A stretch of DNA of 64,000 nt from Desulfitibacter alkalitolerans DSM 16504 (GTDB lineage: Bacteria; Bacillota; DSM-16504; Desulfitibacterales; Desulfitibacteraceae): assembly GCF_000620305.1 (NCBI RefSeq), contig NZ_JHVU01000018.1, forward strand, positions 62,001 to 126,000. The letters are read 5' to 3'. Position numbers and translations under genes: made by a program. The notes below the pieces were generated by a model. It saw nothing but the letters and a program-made list of their open reading frames with translations. It was not told the DNA's origin and ran no database searches. Below, one piece after another: positions 54,013 to 62,959 of this stretch. Position 1 is the first letter of the stretch, and every line of letters begins with the position of its first letter.

Positions 54013-54255
54013 ATGGAAAACCAGAATATTACTCTTTCAATACCCAAGGAAATACTAAAACAAGTCAAGCTTATAGCTGTACAAAAAAATACTTCTGTCT
54101 CCAAGTTGTTAACGCAAAAGCTTCAAGAAATTGTAGAAAAAGAAAAGGCTTACTTGAGAGCAAAAGAGAGACAGGTTTACCTTGTACAGGAAGGTTTTGA
54201 CCTACAAGTAAAGGAGCAGCCTTCCTGGAAAAGAGATGAACTATATGATCGTTGA
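54013..54255 (+). CDS. Ribbon-helix-helix-like antitoxin
   Basis: 80-aa protein: NITLSIPKEILKQVKLIAVQ then KNTSVSKLLTQKLQEIVEKE, a ribbon-helix-helix DNA-binding domain of the DUF6364/VapB-like kind, followed by a tail that probably binds the toxin. ATG 54013 follows TGGAGGTG. It overlaps the toxin gene by 20 bases. Confidence 0.85.
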   Translation: MENQNITLSIPKEILKQVKLIAVQKNTSVSKLLTQKLQEIVEKEKAYLRAKERQVYLVQEGFDLQVKEQPSWKRDELYDR

Positions 54256-54679
54256 TAGTAATAAACAATTCTTGGATACCAATATTCTAGTTTATTGTTA
54301 CGATTCTAGCAGCAAAACTAAACATGGAATAGCCAAGGAACTATTCATTAACCTATGGGAAAATAATAAAGGATGTTTAAGCATACAGGTCATGCAGGAG
54401 TTTTATGTTGTGGTTACCCAGAAGGTACCTGTTCCTTTGAACAAGGATAAAACCATTCAAATAATTAAAGACTTAAGTTTATGGCCTTATCATGTGCCGG
54501 ATGGGGCAGATGTTATAGAAGCAATTAATATCCAGGAAAGAAATAAAATATCTTTTTGGGATGCAATGATTGTTAATAGTGCAAAGGCCTGCGGATGTGG
54601 TGTCATATGGTCTGAAGATTTAACCCACGGGCAGATCTATGAAGGCGTTAAAGTGCTTAATCCTTTATGTCAAACTTAG
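54236..54679 (+). CDS. PIN-domain ribonuclease toxin (VapC-like)
   Basis: 147-aa PIN nuclease. Acidic residues are seen in QFLDTNILVYCYD, the Glu of VMQEFYVV and SFWDAMIVNSA plus the late IWSEDLTHG, enough for a metal site. It overlaps the antitoxin start-to-end and ends 15 bases inside the 3' end of the leftward hydrolase. Known VapC toxins cleave tRNA or rRNA. Unlike the AbrB/PIN locus upstream, this pair looks intact. Confidence 0.88.
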   Translation: MNYMIVDSNKQFLDTNILVYCYDSSSKTKHGIAKELFINLWENNKGCLSIQVMQEFYVVVTQKVPVPLNKDKTIQIIKDLSLWPYHVPDGADVIEAINIQERNKISFWDAMIVNSAKACGCGVIWSEDLTHGQIYEGVKVLNPLCQT

Positions 54680-55486
54680 CAGAAATTCATTAATTTTTTT
54701 TATAAATGATCCATCATGATGCAAATCATTATGCCCTCTGCCTTGTATTACGTGCCAGAAATAATTGCCTCCCCACGACTCAATTAGCTTTTGAGAACGT
54801 TCTTGTGATATAACCCTATCTTCACTTGCAGTAATGGCCAGTAAAGGAACCTTCAAGTCATGAGCAATCTCCACAACATTAAATGGATGCTTTAACAGAT
54901 TTGATACTAGTATAGAAGGTAAAGTTTCCTTTGCCACATTAGCTATACTATCATAGGGTGAAATCAATATAATACCCTTTAAATCTCTTTCTTTAGCCAG
55001 ATGTATGGCAACCCCTGTTCCCAGACTTCGTCCCATTACTGCTATCTGACCTGCATCTATATCATTTCTTTGAGAAAAATAATCATAAATCTCAACGGCA
55101 TCATTATAAAGATATTCTTGACCTGGCTTTCCCTGACTCAGGCCATAACCCCTATAATTAATAAGTGCCATGGACCAGTTATCTATTTTAAATGCGTTTT
55201 CAATTTGCCATGAAACTTCTTCAGCATTGCCCCCAAAATAAATAATTAAGGGACTCTTTTTATATGAAGAGTTTTTAACAAGCCAACCGTTCAGTTCTAT
55301 ATTATCAGGTGCTATAATGGATATTTCCTCTATATTTGTTGGATATGTATTTCTAATATAGGCTAATCTCTCCTGGCTTACTGGCTGTCTTAAAAATAAC
55401 ATTTTTTCCTGTAAAAAATAAAAACAGGCAATAGTGGCCACTCCTATAACAACTATTAGAAACAACAACTTTTTTATTGCATCCAT
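54665..55486 (-). CDS. Membrane-anchored alpha/beta hydrolase
   Basis: 273-aa hydrolase with an N-terminal membrane helix (residues about 5-25, LFLIVVIGVATIACFYFL). The hydrolase core has LIIYFGGNAEE (oxyanion region), INYRGYGLSQGKPG, the nucleophile elbow VMGRSLGTG, the Asp in TASEDRVI and the His in GRGHNDLHHDG. It resembles the Bem46/YqkD-like family; substrate unknown. ATG 55486 follows GAGAGAGG; ATG 55540 lacks a site. Its 3' end overlaps the PIN gene by 15 bases. Confidence 0.88.
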   Translation of the reverse strand: MDAIKKLLFLIVVIGVATIACFYFLQEKMLFLRQPVSQERLAYIRNTYPTNIEEISIIAPDNIELNGWLVKNSSYKKSPLIIYFGGNAEEVSWQIENAFKIDNWSMALINYRGYGLSQGKPGQEYLYNDAVEIYDYFSQRNDIDAGQIAVMGRSLGTGVAIHLAKERDLKGIILISPYDSIANVAKETLPSILVSNLLKHPFNVVEIAHDLKVPLLAITASEDRVISQERSQKLIESWGGNYFWHVIQGRGHNDLHHDGSFIKKINEFLLSLT

Positions 55487-55642
55487 AATAACCTCTCTCC
55501 CAGGCTGTGTTTGACTAATACCATTAATACCATTAAGCAATGCTAAACAAATCTAAGTTGATATTTTTGCCGTTATGGCGGATGATTTTGCTTTGTTAAT
55601 ATTTTAATAATTGTTAATTAATTTAAATATGATAGGCTATTA

Positions 55643-56929
55643 TTAAAGGTATTGGCAATTTTTATCCGATAGAATGTTAGATGTTGTAGCTAGTGATAGA
55701 AGTTTCATTTTATCTTCAACTCTTCCAAAAACAGCAGCCCATGACTTGTTTTTAATTGCCATAAGCACTTTGGAATCCAGGATTGTGCCATGGGTTAATA
55801 ATTCATTTATCTGATGCTCAATTGACGTTTTTAAGTTGTCTTCAAACATGGGCAGCTCACATGGTACTGGGTCGTCAACATTAATAAGATTAGGGATTTG
55901 GACATAGGAGATTAGACCACTTTCATTAATTTCCGAACCAAGCCATTGTCTGAGGCCAGGAACTTCAGTTGTCACAACGCGTAATCCTGATGCCATGGCT
56001 TCAATAACTACTAGAGCAAGGCCCTCATAGAAGGAAGGCAGAACAAAAATGTGTGCCTCTCTGAATATTTCCCCAAGCTTTTCTTGCGAAACCTTTCCAC
56101 AAAAAGTTACTTTGTTCCTGCATTTTTCTATAGCCTTTAGAATTTCTGCATATTCATTTCCTGTACCTGAGCCTACAATTAATAACTCCAATTCATGTCC
56201 TTTAGCCTTTAGGCCATCATAAGCCTTGAGCAAACAGGGAATTCCCTTTGAGTTGCTTAGTTTTCCGGCATATACTAGCTTAATGTGCTTGTTATCCAGG
56301 CCACATTTTCCTGGATAGAAGATGTGGGAGCTAAAACCCCCGCCGGCAACAAAAATCCTGTCTTCAGGTATTCTGTAGCAATTACTAATCTCTTTTTTTT
56401 GAAATTGTGTCAGAGCTGCAATTGCATCTAGTTTTGAGCATCCTTCAACAACCTCTTTATAAAAACTCTTTTCCTGTTTTAGCAGCCTTATATCAGTTCC
56501 ATGGCATATTCCAACAATAGGAATGTTAGGAGCTATATTTGCTGCTAAAGAAGTAAGGAGCCATAAATGATGACTAATTATGATATCTGGAGCAAATTCT
56601 TCAAGTGCCTTTTTTATATTACTAGTAAAGGCTTCTTTCCACTGATGGTATTTTATGCCAGCAAGGTCCTTGTACTGGGTACTTTCATATGGCATTACAT
56701 TACTCATGCCCACCACTGGAAAAGGCAAACTGCTGGTTTTAAAGACTACTGGGTATACTATGATTTCTCCATTTTTAATAAAGGCAGCAATGTTGTCCTG
56801 TGCCGAAGCCCCAAATATAACAGCCTGTTTATAACTGTTATTGTGAGCTTCCTGCAAAAAGGACTGCAAGTAGACACCACTTCCAGTAAAACCAGGTTTT
56901 TGGGAGTAAATGTGCAGAATTCGTTTCAT
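55643..56929 (-). CDS. Glycosyltransferase, GT4 family
   Basis: 428-aa GT-B-fold glycosyltransferase. The N-terminal acceptor domain has SGVYLQSFL; the C-terminal nucleotide-sugar domain has LVYAGKLSNSKGIPCLLKAY, LLIVGSGTGNEY, VTFCGKVS and the EX7E region HIFVLPSFYEGLALVVIEAM. Cytoplasmic or membrane-associated; likely builds a cell-surface polysaccharide or glycolipid. A single gene with no partner biosynthetic genes in the window. Confidence 0.9.
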   Translation of the reverse strand: MKRILHIYSQKPGFTGSGVYLQSFLQEAHNNSYKQAVIFGASAQDNIAAFIKNGEIIVYPVVFKTSSLPFPVVGMSNVMPYESTQYKDLAGIKYHQWKEAFTSNIKKALEEFAPDIIISHHLWLLTSLAANIAPNIPIVGICHGTDIRLLKQEKSFYKEVVEGCSKLDAIAALTQFQKKEISNCYRIPEDRIFVAGGGFSSHIFYPGKCGLDNKHIKLVYAGKLSNSKGIPCLLKAYDGLKAKGHELELLIVGSGTGNEYAEILKAIEKCRNKVTFCGKVSQEKLGEIFREAHIFVLPSFYEGLALVVIEAMASGLRVVTTEVPGLRQWLGSEINESGLISYVQIPNLINVDDPVPCELPMFEDNLKTSIEHQINELLTHGTILDSKVLMAIKNKSWAAVFGRVEDKMKLLSLATTSNILSDKNCQYL

Positions 56930-57284
56930 GATAATCACCAGATTAATAGGTAGTTAGAACCTAAAATGCTGTTAAGGGCTAACTTTTATAATTAATTATA
57001 ACTTAATTTTCTTTTAAAAACTAAATGTTTTATTTTCGCAAATTTATCAGCTTACCTTCTTCACCAAAGAGTTCTTAGGCTGCTAGCAGCTATTCATTAT
57101 TTAGGAAGTGGTTACATGATAGTATATATTTATGATGGCACCTTCTCTGGCCTGCTGACTGCTGTCTATGAAGCCTTTTACCAGAAAGAAAAGCCTGGGC
57201 AGATATTAAAGGAATGGGATTATAGTCAGAATCAAAATTGGATTATCCACGATATTAAAAGAAAGACAGCCATAGTTTATAACC

Positions 57285-59047
57285 TACCCTCCCGCTGACA
57301 CATAACGAGTCAGCGAAGAAAGAGTTAAAAAACCATTGAAATTACTACTTTCTAGCACATTTATAGTTGCCTCACTCCTCGTTATAGTGATACAATATAC
57401 ATAACGAGGAGGTGTTCTGATGACCGCCATTATTCACCAGAAAGACAAGCGATCCGGTATTACATATGCGTATGAGTCCGTGTCCTACTGGAACAAGGAA
57501 AAGCAACAGTCGCGTTCTAAGCGAACCCTCATTGGCCGGGTGGATGACAAGACCGGTGAAATCCTTCCGACAGACGGCCGGGGGCGGAAAAAGAAGGATA
57601 AATCTCTTCCTGCAAAAAAAGGCCCGGTTCCTGCAGAGAAAACTGCCCGTTCTTTTTATGGTGCCACGTATCTACTGGATACCATTGGCGAAAAGCTGGG
57701 CATCGCCCAGGATTTAAAGGCCTGTTTTCCGGAAACCTACCTGCAGATCCTATCCACGGCCTATTATCTGGTACTGGAAGATCACAACCCGCTGTATCGT
57801 TTTGAAAAATGGGGAAGCCTACACAAACACCCCTACGGCAAAACCATTACATCCCAGCGTAGCAGCGAATTGTTCGGATCCATCACAGAACAAGACAAGC
57901 AGCAGTTCTTTAAGCTTCAGGGGAAACGCAGGAGTGAAAATGAATACTGGGCCTACGACATTACCTCTATCTCCAGCTATTCCCAATGTCTGCGACAAGT
58001 GCAGTACGGTAAAAACAAGGAGGATGACAGGCTTCCACAGCTTAACCTGGCCCTGGTTTTTGGTGAAACGTCCAACCTGCCTTTTTACTATCGAAAGCTG
58101 GCAGGCAACATTCCAGACTCCAAAACCCTGAAGCACTTATTGGCGGAATTAGACACCTTGGGTTTTGCCAAAATTAAGCTTGTTATGGACCGGGGTTTTT
58201 ACAGTGAAGAAAACATTAATGCCCTCTTTAAAGACCATCTGAAGTTTCTCATCGCTGGCAAAATGTCTTTGAACTTCATGAGGTCGAACCTGGAAGGCAT
58301 TTATGACAGCTTCCGCAGCTTTGAACACTACAATGAGACACATGAACTCTACTGCCGAACAGTTGAAACCCAGTGGCAGTATACTCAGTACCGACCGTAC
58401 AAGAAGGAAACCCTGAAAGAACCCCGCCGGATCTATGTCCATTATTACTATAACATCGACAAAGCCGCCGAAGAGGAGAAAGCTTTTGACAGAAACCTAA
58501 TGGCCCTGCGCCGCGAACTGGAATCCGGCAAGCGGATCCCAGAGCATGAAAACCAGTACAAAAAGTACTTTGATGTAAAGACCACACCCAAACGGGGCAC
58601 AAAAGCAACAGTAAAGGAAGAAGCGGTTTTACAGGCCAAGAAGTATTTCGGGTTCTTTGCGCTTCTCACCAACCAACCTATGGACGCGGTAACCGCCCTG
58701 GAAATCTACCGGAACAAGGACCTGGTGGAGAAGGCCTTTGGCAACCTGAAAGAACGGTTAAACCTACGTCGCACCCTGGTATCCTCCGAGCAAAGCCTGG
58801 AAGGTAAGCTTTTCGTTGAGTTTGTGGCTTTGATATACCTGTCTTACATTAAAAAACAGATGCAGGTGTCGGGTTTGTTCAAAAAGTACACCATCCAGGA
58901 AGTTCTGGATAAGTTGGATGTCATTGAATGTTTTGAAACTCCCGGCCAGCAACTGCGTGTAGGCGAACTGCTGGAGAAGCAAAAGGAGATTTATCATGCA
59001 CTGGGAGTTGAGCCGCCTACCTCGTTATGAGTTGGCGGGAATCCAGG
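57285..59047 (+). mobile_element. IS1634-family insertion sequence (about 1763 bp)
   Basis: TTATAACC at 57277-57284 and 59048-59055 is the apparent 8-bp target duplication. The ends contain inverted repeats including CCCGCTGACACATAACGAG (left) and, in reverse complement, CCCGCCAACTCATAACGAG (right). The outermost few bases of the two ends do not match well, so the exact limits may shift by several bases. Confidence 0.8.
57420..59030 (+). CDS. IS1634-family transposase
   Basis: 536-aa DDE transposase. It has AYDITSISSYS (first Asp), VMDRGFYSEENINAL (second Asp, DRGFYS) and YRNKDLVEKAFGNLKERL (Glu). GAGGAGG lies before ATG 57420. The GC content is visibly higher than in neighbouring genes, in line with recent arrival. 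The frame is intact, so transposition may still be possible. Confidence 0.92.
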   Translation: MTAIIHQKDKRSGITYAYESVSYWNKEKQQSRSKRTLIGRVDDKTGEILPTDGRGRKKKDKSLPAKKGPVPAEKTARSFYGATYLLDTIGEKLGIAQDLKACFPETYLQILSTAYYLVLEDHNPLYRFEKWGSLHKHPYGKTITSQRSSELFGSITEQDKQQFFKLQGKRRSENEYWAYDITSISSYSQCLRQVQYGKNKEDDRLPQLNLALVFGETSNLPFYYRKLAGNIPDSKTLKHLLAELDTLGFAKIKLVMDRGFYSEENINALFKDHLKFLIAGKMSLNFMRSNLEGIYDSFRSFEHYNETHELYCRTVETQWQYTQYRPYKKETLKEPRRIYVHYYYNIDKAAEEEKAFDRNLMALRRELESGKRIPEHENQYKKYFDVKTTPKRGTKATVKEEAVLQAKKYFGFFALLTNQPMDAVTALEIYRNKDLVEKAFGNLKERLNLRRTLVSSEQSLEGKLFVEFVALIYLSYIKKQMQVSGLFKKYTIQEVLDKLDVIECFETPGQQLRVGELLEKQKEIYHALGVEPPTSL

Positions 59048-59253
59048 TTATAACCAAACTGAATGGGTAATGACAGAGCTGGAGGTTACTCAAGCCTTAC
59101 CAATAGATGAAGAAGAATATCTCTATCAAAAGGTATGGAAAACATATTTTGATAAGATTACTATAAGAGAAAGAAAGAATCCCAGACTTCAAAAAAGCTT
59201 TATGCCTTCCCGTCATTGGAAGCATCTTATAGAAATAGAGAGGGGTGATTGAA

Positions 59254-59958
59254 ATGGGCTATGTTTATGGACCTGTAAACAGCAGGCGGCTGGGATGGTC
59301 TCTGGGGGTGGATTTAACTCCTGGGAGGGTCTGCAGTCTTGACTGTATTTACTGTGAGGAAGCCAGACCAACAGCAGTTCTAACCTGTATCAGAGGAGAA
59401 TATGCCCCTGCAAAGCAGGTCATAGAGGAGATAAGGGCAAGGGCAGTTCCAGGACTTGATTTTATAACCTTTTCAGGATCCGGGGAGCCCACACTCCATA
59501 GTGGGTTGGGTGAAATAATTGCTGCAATCAAAGATCTCGGCATTCCAATAGCCGTACTTACAAACTCAACTCTCCTAAACCAGGCGGATGTCAGAAGGGA
59601 TCTGGATTTGGCTGATTTAGTAGTACCCTCTCTTGATGCTGTTTCCCAGGATGTTTTTGAAAAGATCAATAGACCGTGTTCCTCTGTAAGTGTCCATGAT
59701 GTCATTGAAGGAATCAAGGCCTTTTGTAATGTGTATAAAGGCAGAATATGGTTAGAAGTGTTATTGGTGAAGGGGGTAAATGAACATCCCCAGGAGATGC
59801 AGAAAATAGCCGAAATAGCCAATACCCTGCCCATAGAGAGGGTCCATCTAAACACTATCTGCCGCGGTGCAACGGTTAAAAAAATTGAACCAGTTGCCAA
59901 AGATATATTAATCGAGTATAAAAAACTATTTAATATCCCCGTAGAAATATTTGTATAA
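59254..59958 (+). CDS. Radical SAM protein (COG0731-like)
   Basis: 234-aa radical SAM enzyme. The cluster motif CSLDCIYCEEA (C-x3-C-x2-C) follows GPVNSRRLGWSLGVDLTPG, typical of the COG0731 group of Fe-S oxidoreductases. SGSGEPTLHSGLGEII and LVVPSLDA are also conserved. The reaction is unknown. ATG 59254 lies 8 bases after AGGGG; it starts just after the broken DUF4130 gene ends, suggesting the two were once one operon. Confidence 0.88.
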   Translation: MGYVYGPVNSRRLGWSLGVDLTPGRVCSLDCIYCEEARPTAVLTCIRGEYAPAKQVIEEIRARAVPGLDFITFSGSGEPTLHSGLGEIIAAIKDLGIPIAVLTNSTLLNQADVRRDLDLADLVVPSLDAVSQDVFEKINRPCSSVSVHDVIEGIKAFCNVYKGRIWLEVLLVKGVNEHPQEMQKIAEIANTLPIERVHLNTICRGATVKKIEPVAKDILIEYKKLFNIPVEIFV

Positions 59959-60011
59959 TTATTGCCAATACTAAAAGTATAATTGTGGATAGTATGGGGA
60001 GGGTAAAAAGA

Positions 60012-60572
60012 TTGGCAAAGAAAAATATATTGGTATTGACTGGAAGTGCGAGGAAAAATGGAAATAGTGATAGGATGGCTGATACTTTTATCAAAGAAGC
60101 TCTCTCGGTTGGACATGAAGTAACAAAATTTGAAACTGCTAAAAAAGAAATCCGTGGATGCATAGCATGTGAAACCTGTTGGAGCAAAGGAAAACCATGT
60201 TCCTTTCAAGATGACTTTGATGAGCTGGCACCATTATTAGAAACAGCTGATGTCATAGTATTTGCAACGCCCCTATATTGGTTTACTTTTCCTGCGCAAA
60301 TCAAAGCATTTATTGACAAGTTATATGCTTATGCAGGGAAAAACTGTTTACGTCCTTTGAAAATTAAAGAATGTCTTCTTTTAGTGTGCGGTGCCGATGA
60401 TAATTTGAAAATATTTGATGGAATAATAGCAACCTATAAAGAGATTGCCCATTATATGAAGTGGGAAGACAAAGGTATTGTGGCAGTGCCAAAGGTTAAT
60501 AAAAAAGGCGACATTGAAGCAACAGATGGACTAGTGAAAGCGAAAGAATATGGAAAAATGTTAGGCCAATAA
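60012..60572 (+). CDS. Iron-sulfur flavoprotein / FMN reductase fold
   Basis: 186-aa flavodoxin-like protein with the FMN loop LVLTGSARKNGNSDR and the cysteine group RGCIACETCWSKGKPC (C-x2-C-x2-C-x6-C) of iron-sulfur flavoproteins, then FATPLYWFTFPAQIKAFIDK. It should shuttle electrons from ferredoxin. TTG 60012 is 8 bases after GGGGAGGG and is preferred to ATG 59994, which starts at that site. Related to the protein at 34218 but more standard in length. Confidence 0.85.
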   Translation: MAKKNILVLTGSARKNGNSDRMADTFIKEALSVGHEVTKFETAKKEIRGCIACETCWSKGKPCSFQDDFDELAPLLETADVIVFATPLYWFTFPAQIKAFIDKLYAYAGKNCLRPLKIKECLLLVCGADDNLKIFDGIIATYKEIAHYMKWEDKGIVAVPKVNKKGDIEATDGLVKAKEYGKMLGQ

Positions 60573-60738
60573 ATTGGCAAGTTTCTAGTTGAACTAATCC
60601 AGCGGGAAACTCCAAATGAGTTTAAAATTTTTGCTTATTTACATGAGAGTCGAAAGGAATATCATAGTAGCTAATAGAATATTTTTTATAAGTTGAGTGA
60701 AATCTCCTTATTTGAGTTCATACTTCTGGCAGAGTATG

Positions 60739-61908
60739 AATATGGTGATTGGGATGATTATTTTGAAAAGAATTATTGAATCTCTTAAACTTTTTAAACC
60801 TAATAAGGCAAAGGCAAGACCGCTAGAGGCTATCCAGGTTGGTATTTCTCCTACTTGTAATCTAAAATGTACATTTTGCCCTACTGTTTACATGCCTGAT
60901 ACTGACCAGAGCCAAATGCCATTAGAGCTTTTTAACAGACTAGTGCCTTATTTTCCTATGGCTTATTGGGTTTACTTGCAGGGATGGGGAGAGCCTTTGC
61001 TAAATAAGCATATATGGAAAATGGCAGATATGGTAAAAGGGGCTGGTACTAAGGTTGGCCTTACAACAAATGGAACACTACTTAACGAGAATGCAATTGA
61101 AAAAGTGATATATCACAATATAGATTTGATATCCATATCCATTGTAAATGATACACCAGAAATTCACAACAAGCTGCGCAAGGGATCTGAATTAAACAGC
61201 ATTATTGACAATGTAAGAAAACTTGTAGCACTTAAACAAAAAACCAATTCAACTTTATCAAATACACCAAAGATTAGTCTTTCCTATATGCTTACAACTG
61301 AAAGTATTAAAAATTTGCCTTCGATGGTGAAACTAGCTTGTGAACTTGGTGTTGACGATTTATATGCTACAAACTTAGATTATGTGTTTAATAATGAAGC
61401 CGATTTCAGTAAAGTTTTTAGCTGGGATGAAAAACCTAATCAAGAATATACAACGCTACTATCTCAAACCAAAGACCACGCTATAGCAAATAACTTTTCC
61501 TTTAGATACTGCAATATGACCCTAAAAGAGCAGGAGCAAGTTTGTAAGCTAGATCCTAATAAGTTTGTGTTTATTACATCCACAGGAGAAGTAACTCCCT
61601 GTACTTATCTTGGAAGAAAGATAAATCCAAGAATCTATAAAGGTAAAAGGTTTGAAATTCCACAAAAATCCTTTGGCAATATTAAAGATAAAACATTTCA
61701 AGAAATATGGGATAAAAAGGAATATGTTGAATTTAGAGAGTGTTTCTCTAATAGAAATAATGAGTATGTAATGCTTGTAGAGGAATTTATGTACGCTGAG
61801 CAGAGTCTGCCTAAGATAAAGGAGTTTGAAAGAAAATATGAGAATGCTATGATAAAATATTCCTTACCTAAAGAATGTCAAAGTTGTGTAAAGATATATG
61901 GGATTTAA
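60739..61908 (+). CDS. Radical SAM/SPASM-type protein
   Basis: About 389 aa. Radical SAM motif CNLKCTFCPT near residue 40 with GWGEPLLNK and GLTTNGTLLNENAI, then a C-terminal auxiliary region containing CKLDPNKFVFITSTGEVTPC and a final CQSC. Such SPASM or twitch proteins modify peptides or proteins. No precursor peptide was recognised nearby, although the 166 bases upstream could hide one. The start is uncertain: ATG 60739, 60757 or 60697 lack strong ribosome sites. Confidence 0.82.
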   Translation, partial: NMVIGMIILKRIIESLKLFKPNKAKARPLEAIQVGISPTCNLKCTFCPTVYMPDTDQSQMPLELFNRLVPYFPMAYWVYLQGWGEPLLNKHIWKMADMVKGAGTKVGLTTNGTLLNENAIEKVIYHNIDLISISIVNDTPEIHNKLRKGSELNSIIDNVRKLVALKQKTNSTLSNTPKISLSYMLTTESIKNLPSMVKLACELGVDDLYATNLDYVFNNEADFSKVFSWDEKPNQEYTTLLSQTKDHAIANNFSFRYCNMTLKEQEQVCKLDPNKFVFITSTGEVTPCTYLGRKINPRIYKGKRFEIPQKSFGNIKDKTFQEIWDKKEYVEFRECFSNRNNEYVMLVEEFMYAEQSLPKIKEFERKYENAMIKYSLPKECQSCVKIYGI

Positions 61909-62111
61909 GTAATTTTCTTAAATCTTCTCCATAGCATAGATAAATGTGCCCAAATATAACATATGTCACCTAAAACAAATAATATACCTCCATCTTATTC
62001 CTAAGTAAGGTTGTAATAATGTAAACAAAGAATCAAAAAAAGCAGCAGGAAATTCCTGGCTGGTGTAGAAATAACATGTACTGATTGAGTTGAAAAGGAA
62101 TGATTAATGTT

Positions 62112-62528
62112 ATGGGTTTTGAAGAAAAAGTAATGAATTACCTGGCTGAGATACATCAAAAGATTACAGGCATTGAGAATGAAGTGGCTGGTATCAAGAG
62201 CGAAGTGGCTGGTGTCAAGAATGAAGTGGCTGGTGTCAAGAGCGAAGTAGCCGATATTAAAAAGACTGTTATCCACATTGAGTATGACCATGGACAAAAG
62301 CTATCAGCTTTGTTTGACGGTTATGAACAAAATACCCAGGCTATTGAGCAGCTTAGAAAAGGGCAGGAACGGCTTGAACAAAGGGTGGACAGGTTGGAAA
62401 GCGGGATGAATAGAATTGTACAGGGCCAGGAGGAATTATCACTAAAAGTAGAACAGAACACCCAAGCCATAAAATCTTTAGAAGATAGAGTTGCAACTCA
62501 AGAGATTAAACTGCAGCTGATAAAATAA
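62112..62528 (+). CDS. Coiled-coil protein with 7-residue repeats
   Basis: 138-aa soluble, almost entirely alpha-helical protein. Heptad repeats include NEVAGIK, SEVAGVK, NEVAGVK, SEVADIK, then EQNTQAIEQLRKGQERLEQR and a matching EQNTQAIKSLEDR. This is a parallel coiled coil probably acting as a spacer or oligomeriser. It has no membrane segment and no recognised family. ATG 62112 begins MGFEEKVMNYL; the in-frame ATG 62100 is too close to AAGGAA. Identity between repeats at DNA level suggests recent expansion. Confidence 0.75.
   Translation: MGFEEKVMNYLAEIHQKITGIENEVAGIKSEVAGVKNEVAGVKSEVADIKKTVIHIEYDHGQKLSALFDGYEQNTQAIEQLRKGQERLEQRVDRLESGMNRIVQGQEELSLKVEQNTQAIKSLEDRVATQEIKLQLIK
62175..62258 (+). 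repeat. Four 21-bp tandem repeats coding heptads
   Basis: Four units at 62175, 62196, 62217 and 62238, mostly of the form AAGARYGAAGTGGCTGGTRT plus one base. They lie inside the coiled-coil gene and can expand or shrink without frameshift. Confidence 0.8.
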
Positions 62529-62571
62529 TAAATTATGATTATAAAATGGACCTCTCTGGGGGTATATTTTT

Positions 62572-62612
62572 CACTATCAGACACCCATGCCATTTTACGG
62601 CACCACTGATGG
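62572..62612. repeat. 41-bp repeat, copy 2 of 2 (other copy 26304-26344)
   Basis: CACTATCAGACACCCATGCC, ATTTTA centre, then CGGCACCACTGATGG. It shares all but the centre with copy 1. Here it stands alone and lies in the 675-base gene-free region before the riboswitch-controlled genes. Confidence 0.7.
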
Positions 62613-62732
62613 ATGAAAATTTATTTTTCAGGGCAGAAAGTATAACTTTTAAATGTAGATAGTCGTTGGCTAAAACCCAGCGTCTAAGCTGCTATCCGAC
62701 ATTAGAACATCGTGTTCTTTATAAGCAACTAA

Positions 62733-62770
62733 GGCTTTCGCTGGCACCAAAAGGCTTGGCGAAAGCCAAG
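62733..62770. other. Two competing hairpins in non-coding DNA
   Basis: GGCTTTCGC (62733-62741) can pair with GCGAAAGCC (62759-62767). Alternatively CTTGGC (62755-62760) pairs with GCCAAG (62765-62770) around a GAAA loop. They cannot form together. Preceding GAACATCGTGTTC (about 62704-62716) is also an inverted repeat. Possibly a structured RNA or the end of a lost element. Confidence 0.45.
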
Positions 62771-62959
62771 TTTATGCTTAGTAAATATAAATATTGTACA
62801 ACATATATTAACATAAATGCTAAATATCATCTATAAATAGTTGAATTCGACAATCATAGACAAATTTCCCGAAGGAATCTAAGATTTTATTGGGGAATTA
62901 GATTACTTTAGACTTTTGTCCTAAAGTAAATAGGACTAGGGTGAAATTTGATACAGCAT

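Larger units (their letters stand above)
57116..59252 (+). pseudogene. TIGR03915/DUF4130-type DNA-repair-related gene, deleted internally and split by an IS element
   Basis: The N-terminus (MIVYIYDGTFSGLLTAVYEA) and the segment NWIIHDIKRKTAIVYN are directly joined, so about 130 residues of the usual 250 are missing. The reading frame then enters the IS1634-family element. After the element it resumes (YNQTEWVMTELEVTQ) and ends with the family's C-terminus (ERKNPRLQKSFMPSRHWKHL). Removing the element and one target repeat restores the frame through YNQTEW. Family members are linked with uracil glycosylase-like and radical SAM proteins. Two independent lesions mean it is dead. Confidence 0.82.

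Noticed and set aside
55487-55540. Longer start of the alpha/beta hydrolase
   Set aside because: No ribosome site upstream, and the extra residues precede a proper membrane anchor.
58149-59000. Leftward frames within the IS1634 transposase as genes
   Set aside because: They arise from GC-rich coding on the opposite strand and show no domain features.
62175-62258. Short tandem repeats as a CRISPR array
   Set aside because: Units are contiguous, without spacers, and code for coiled-coil heptads in one frame.
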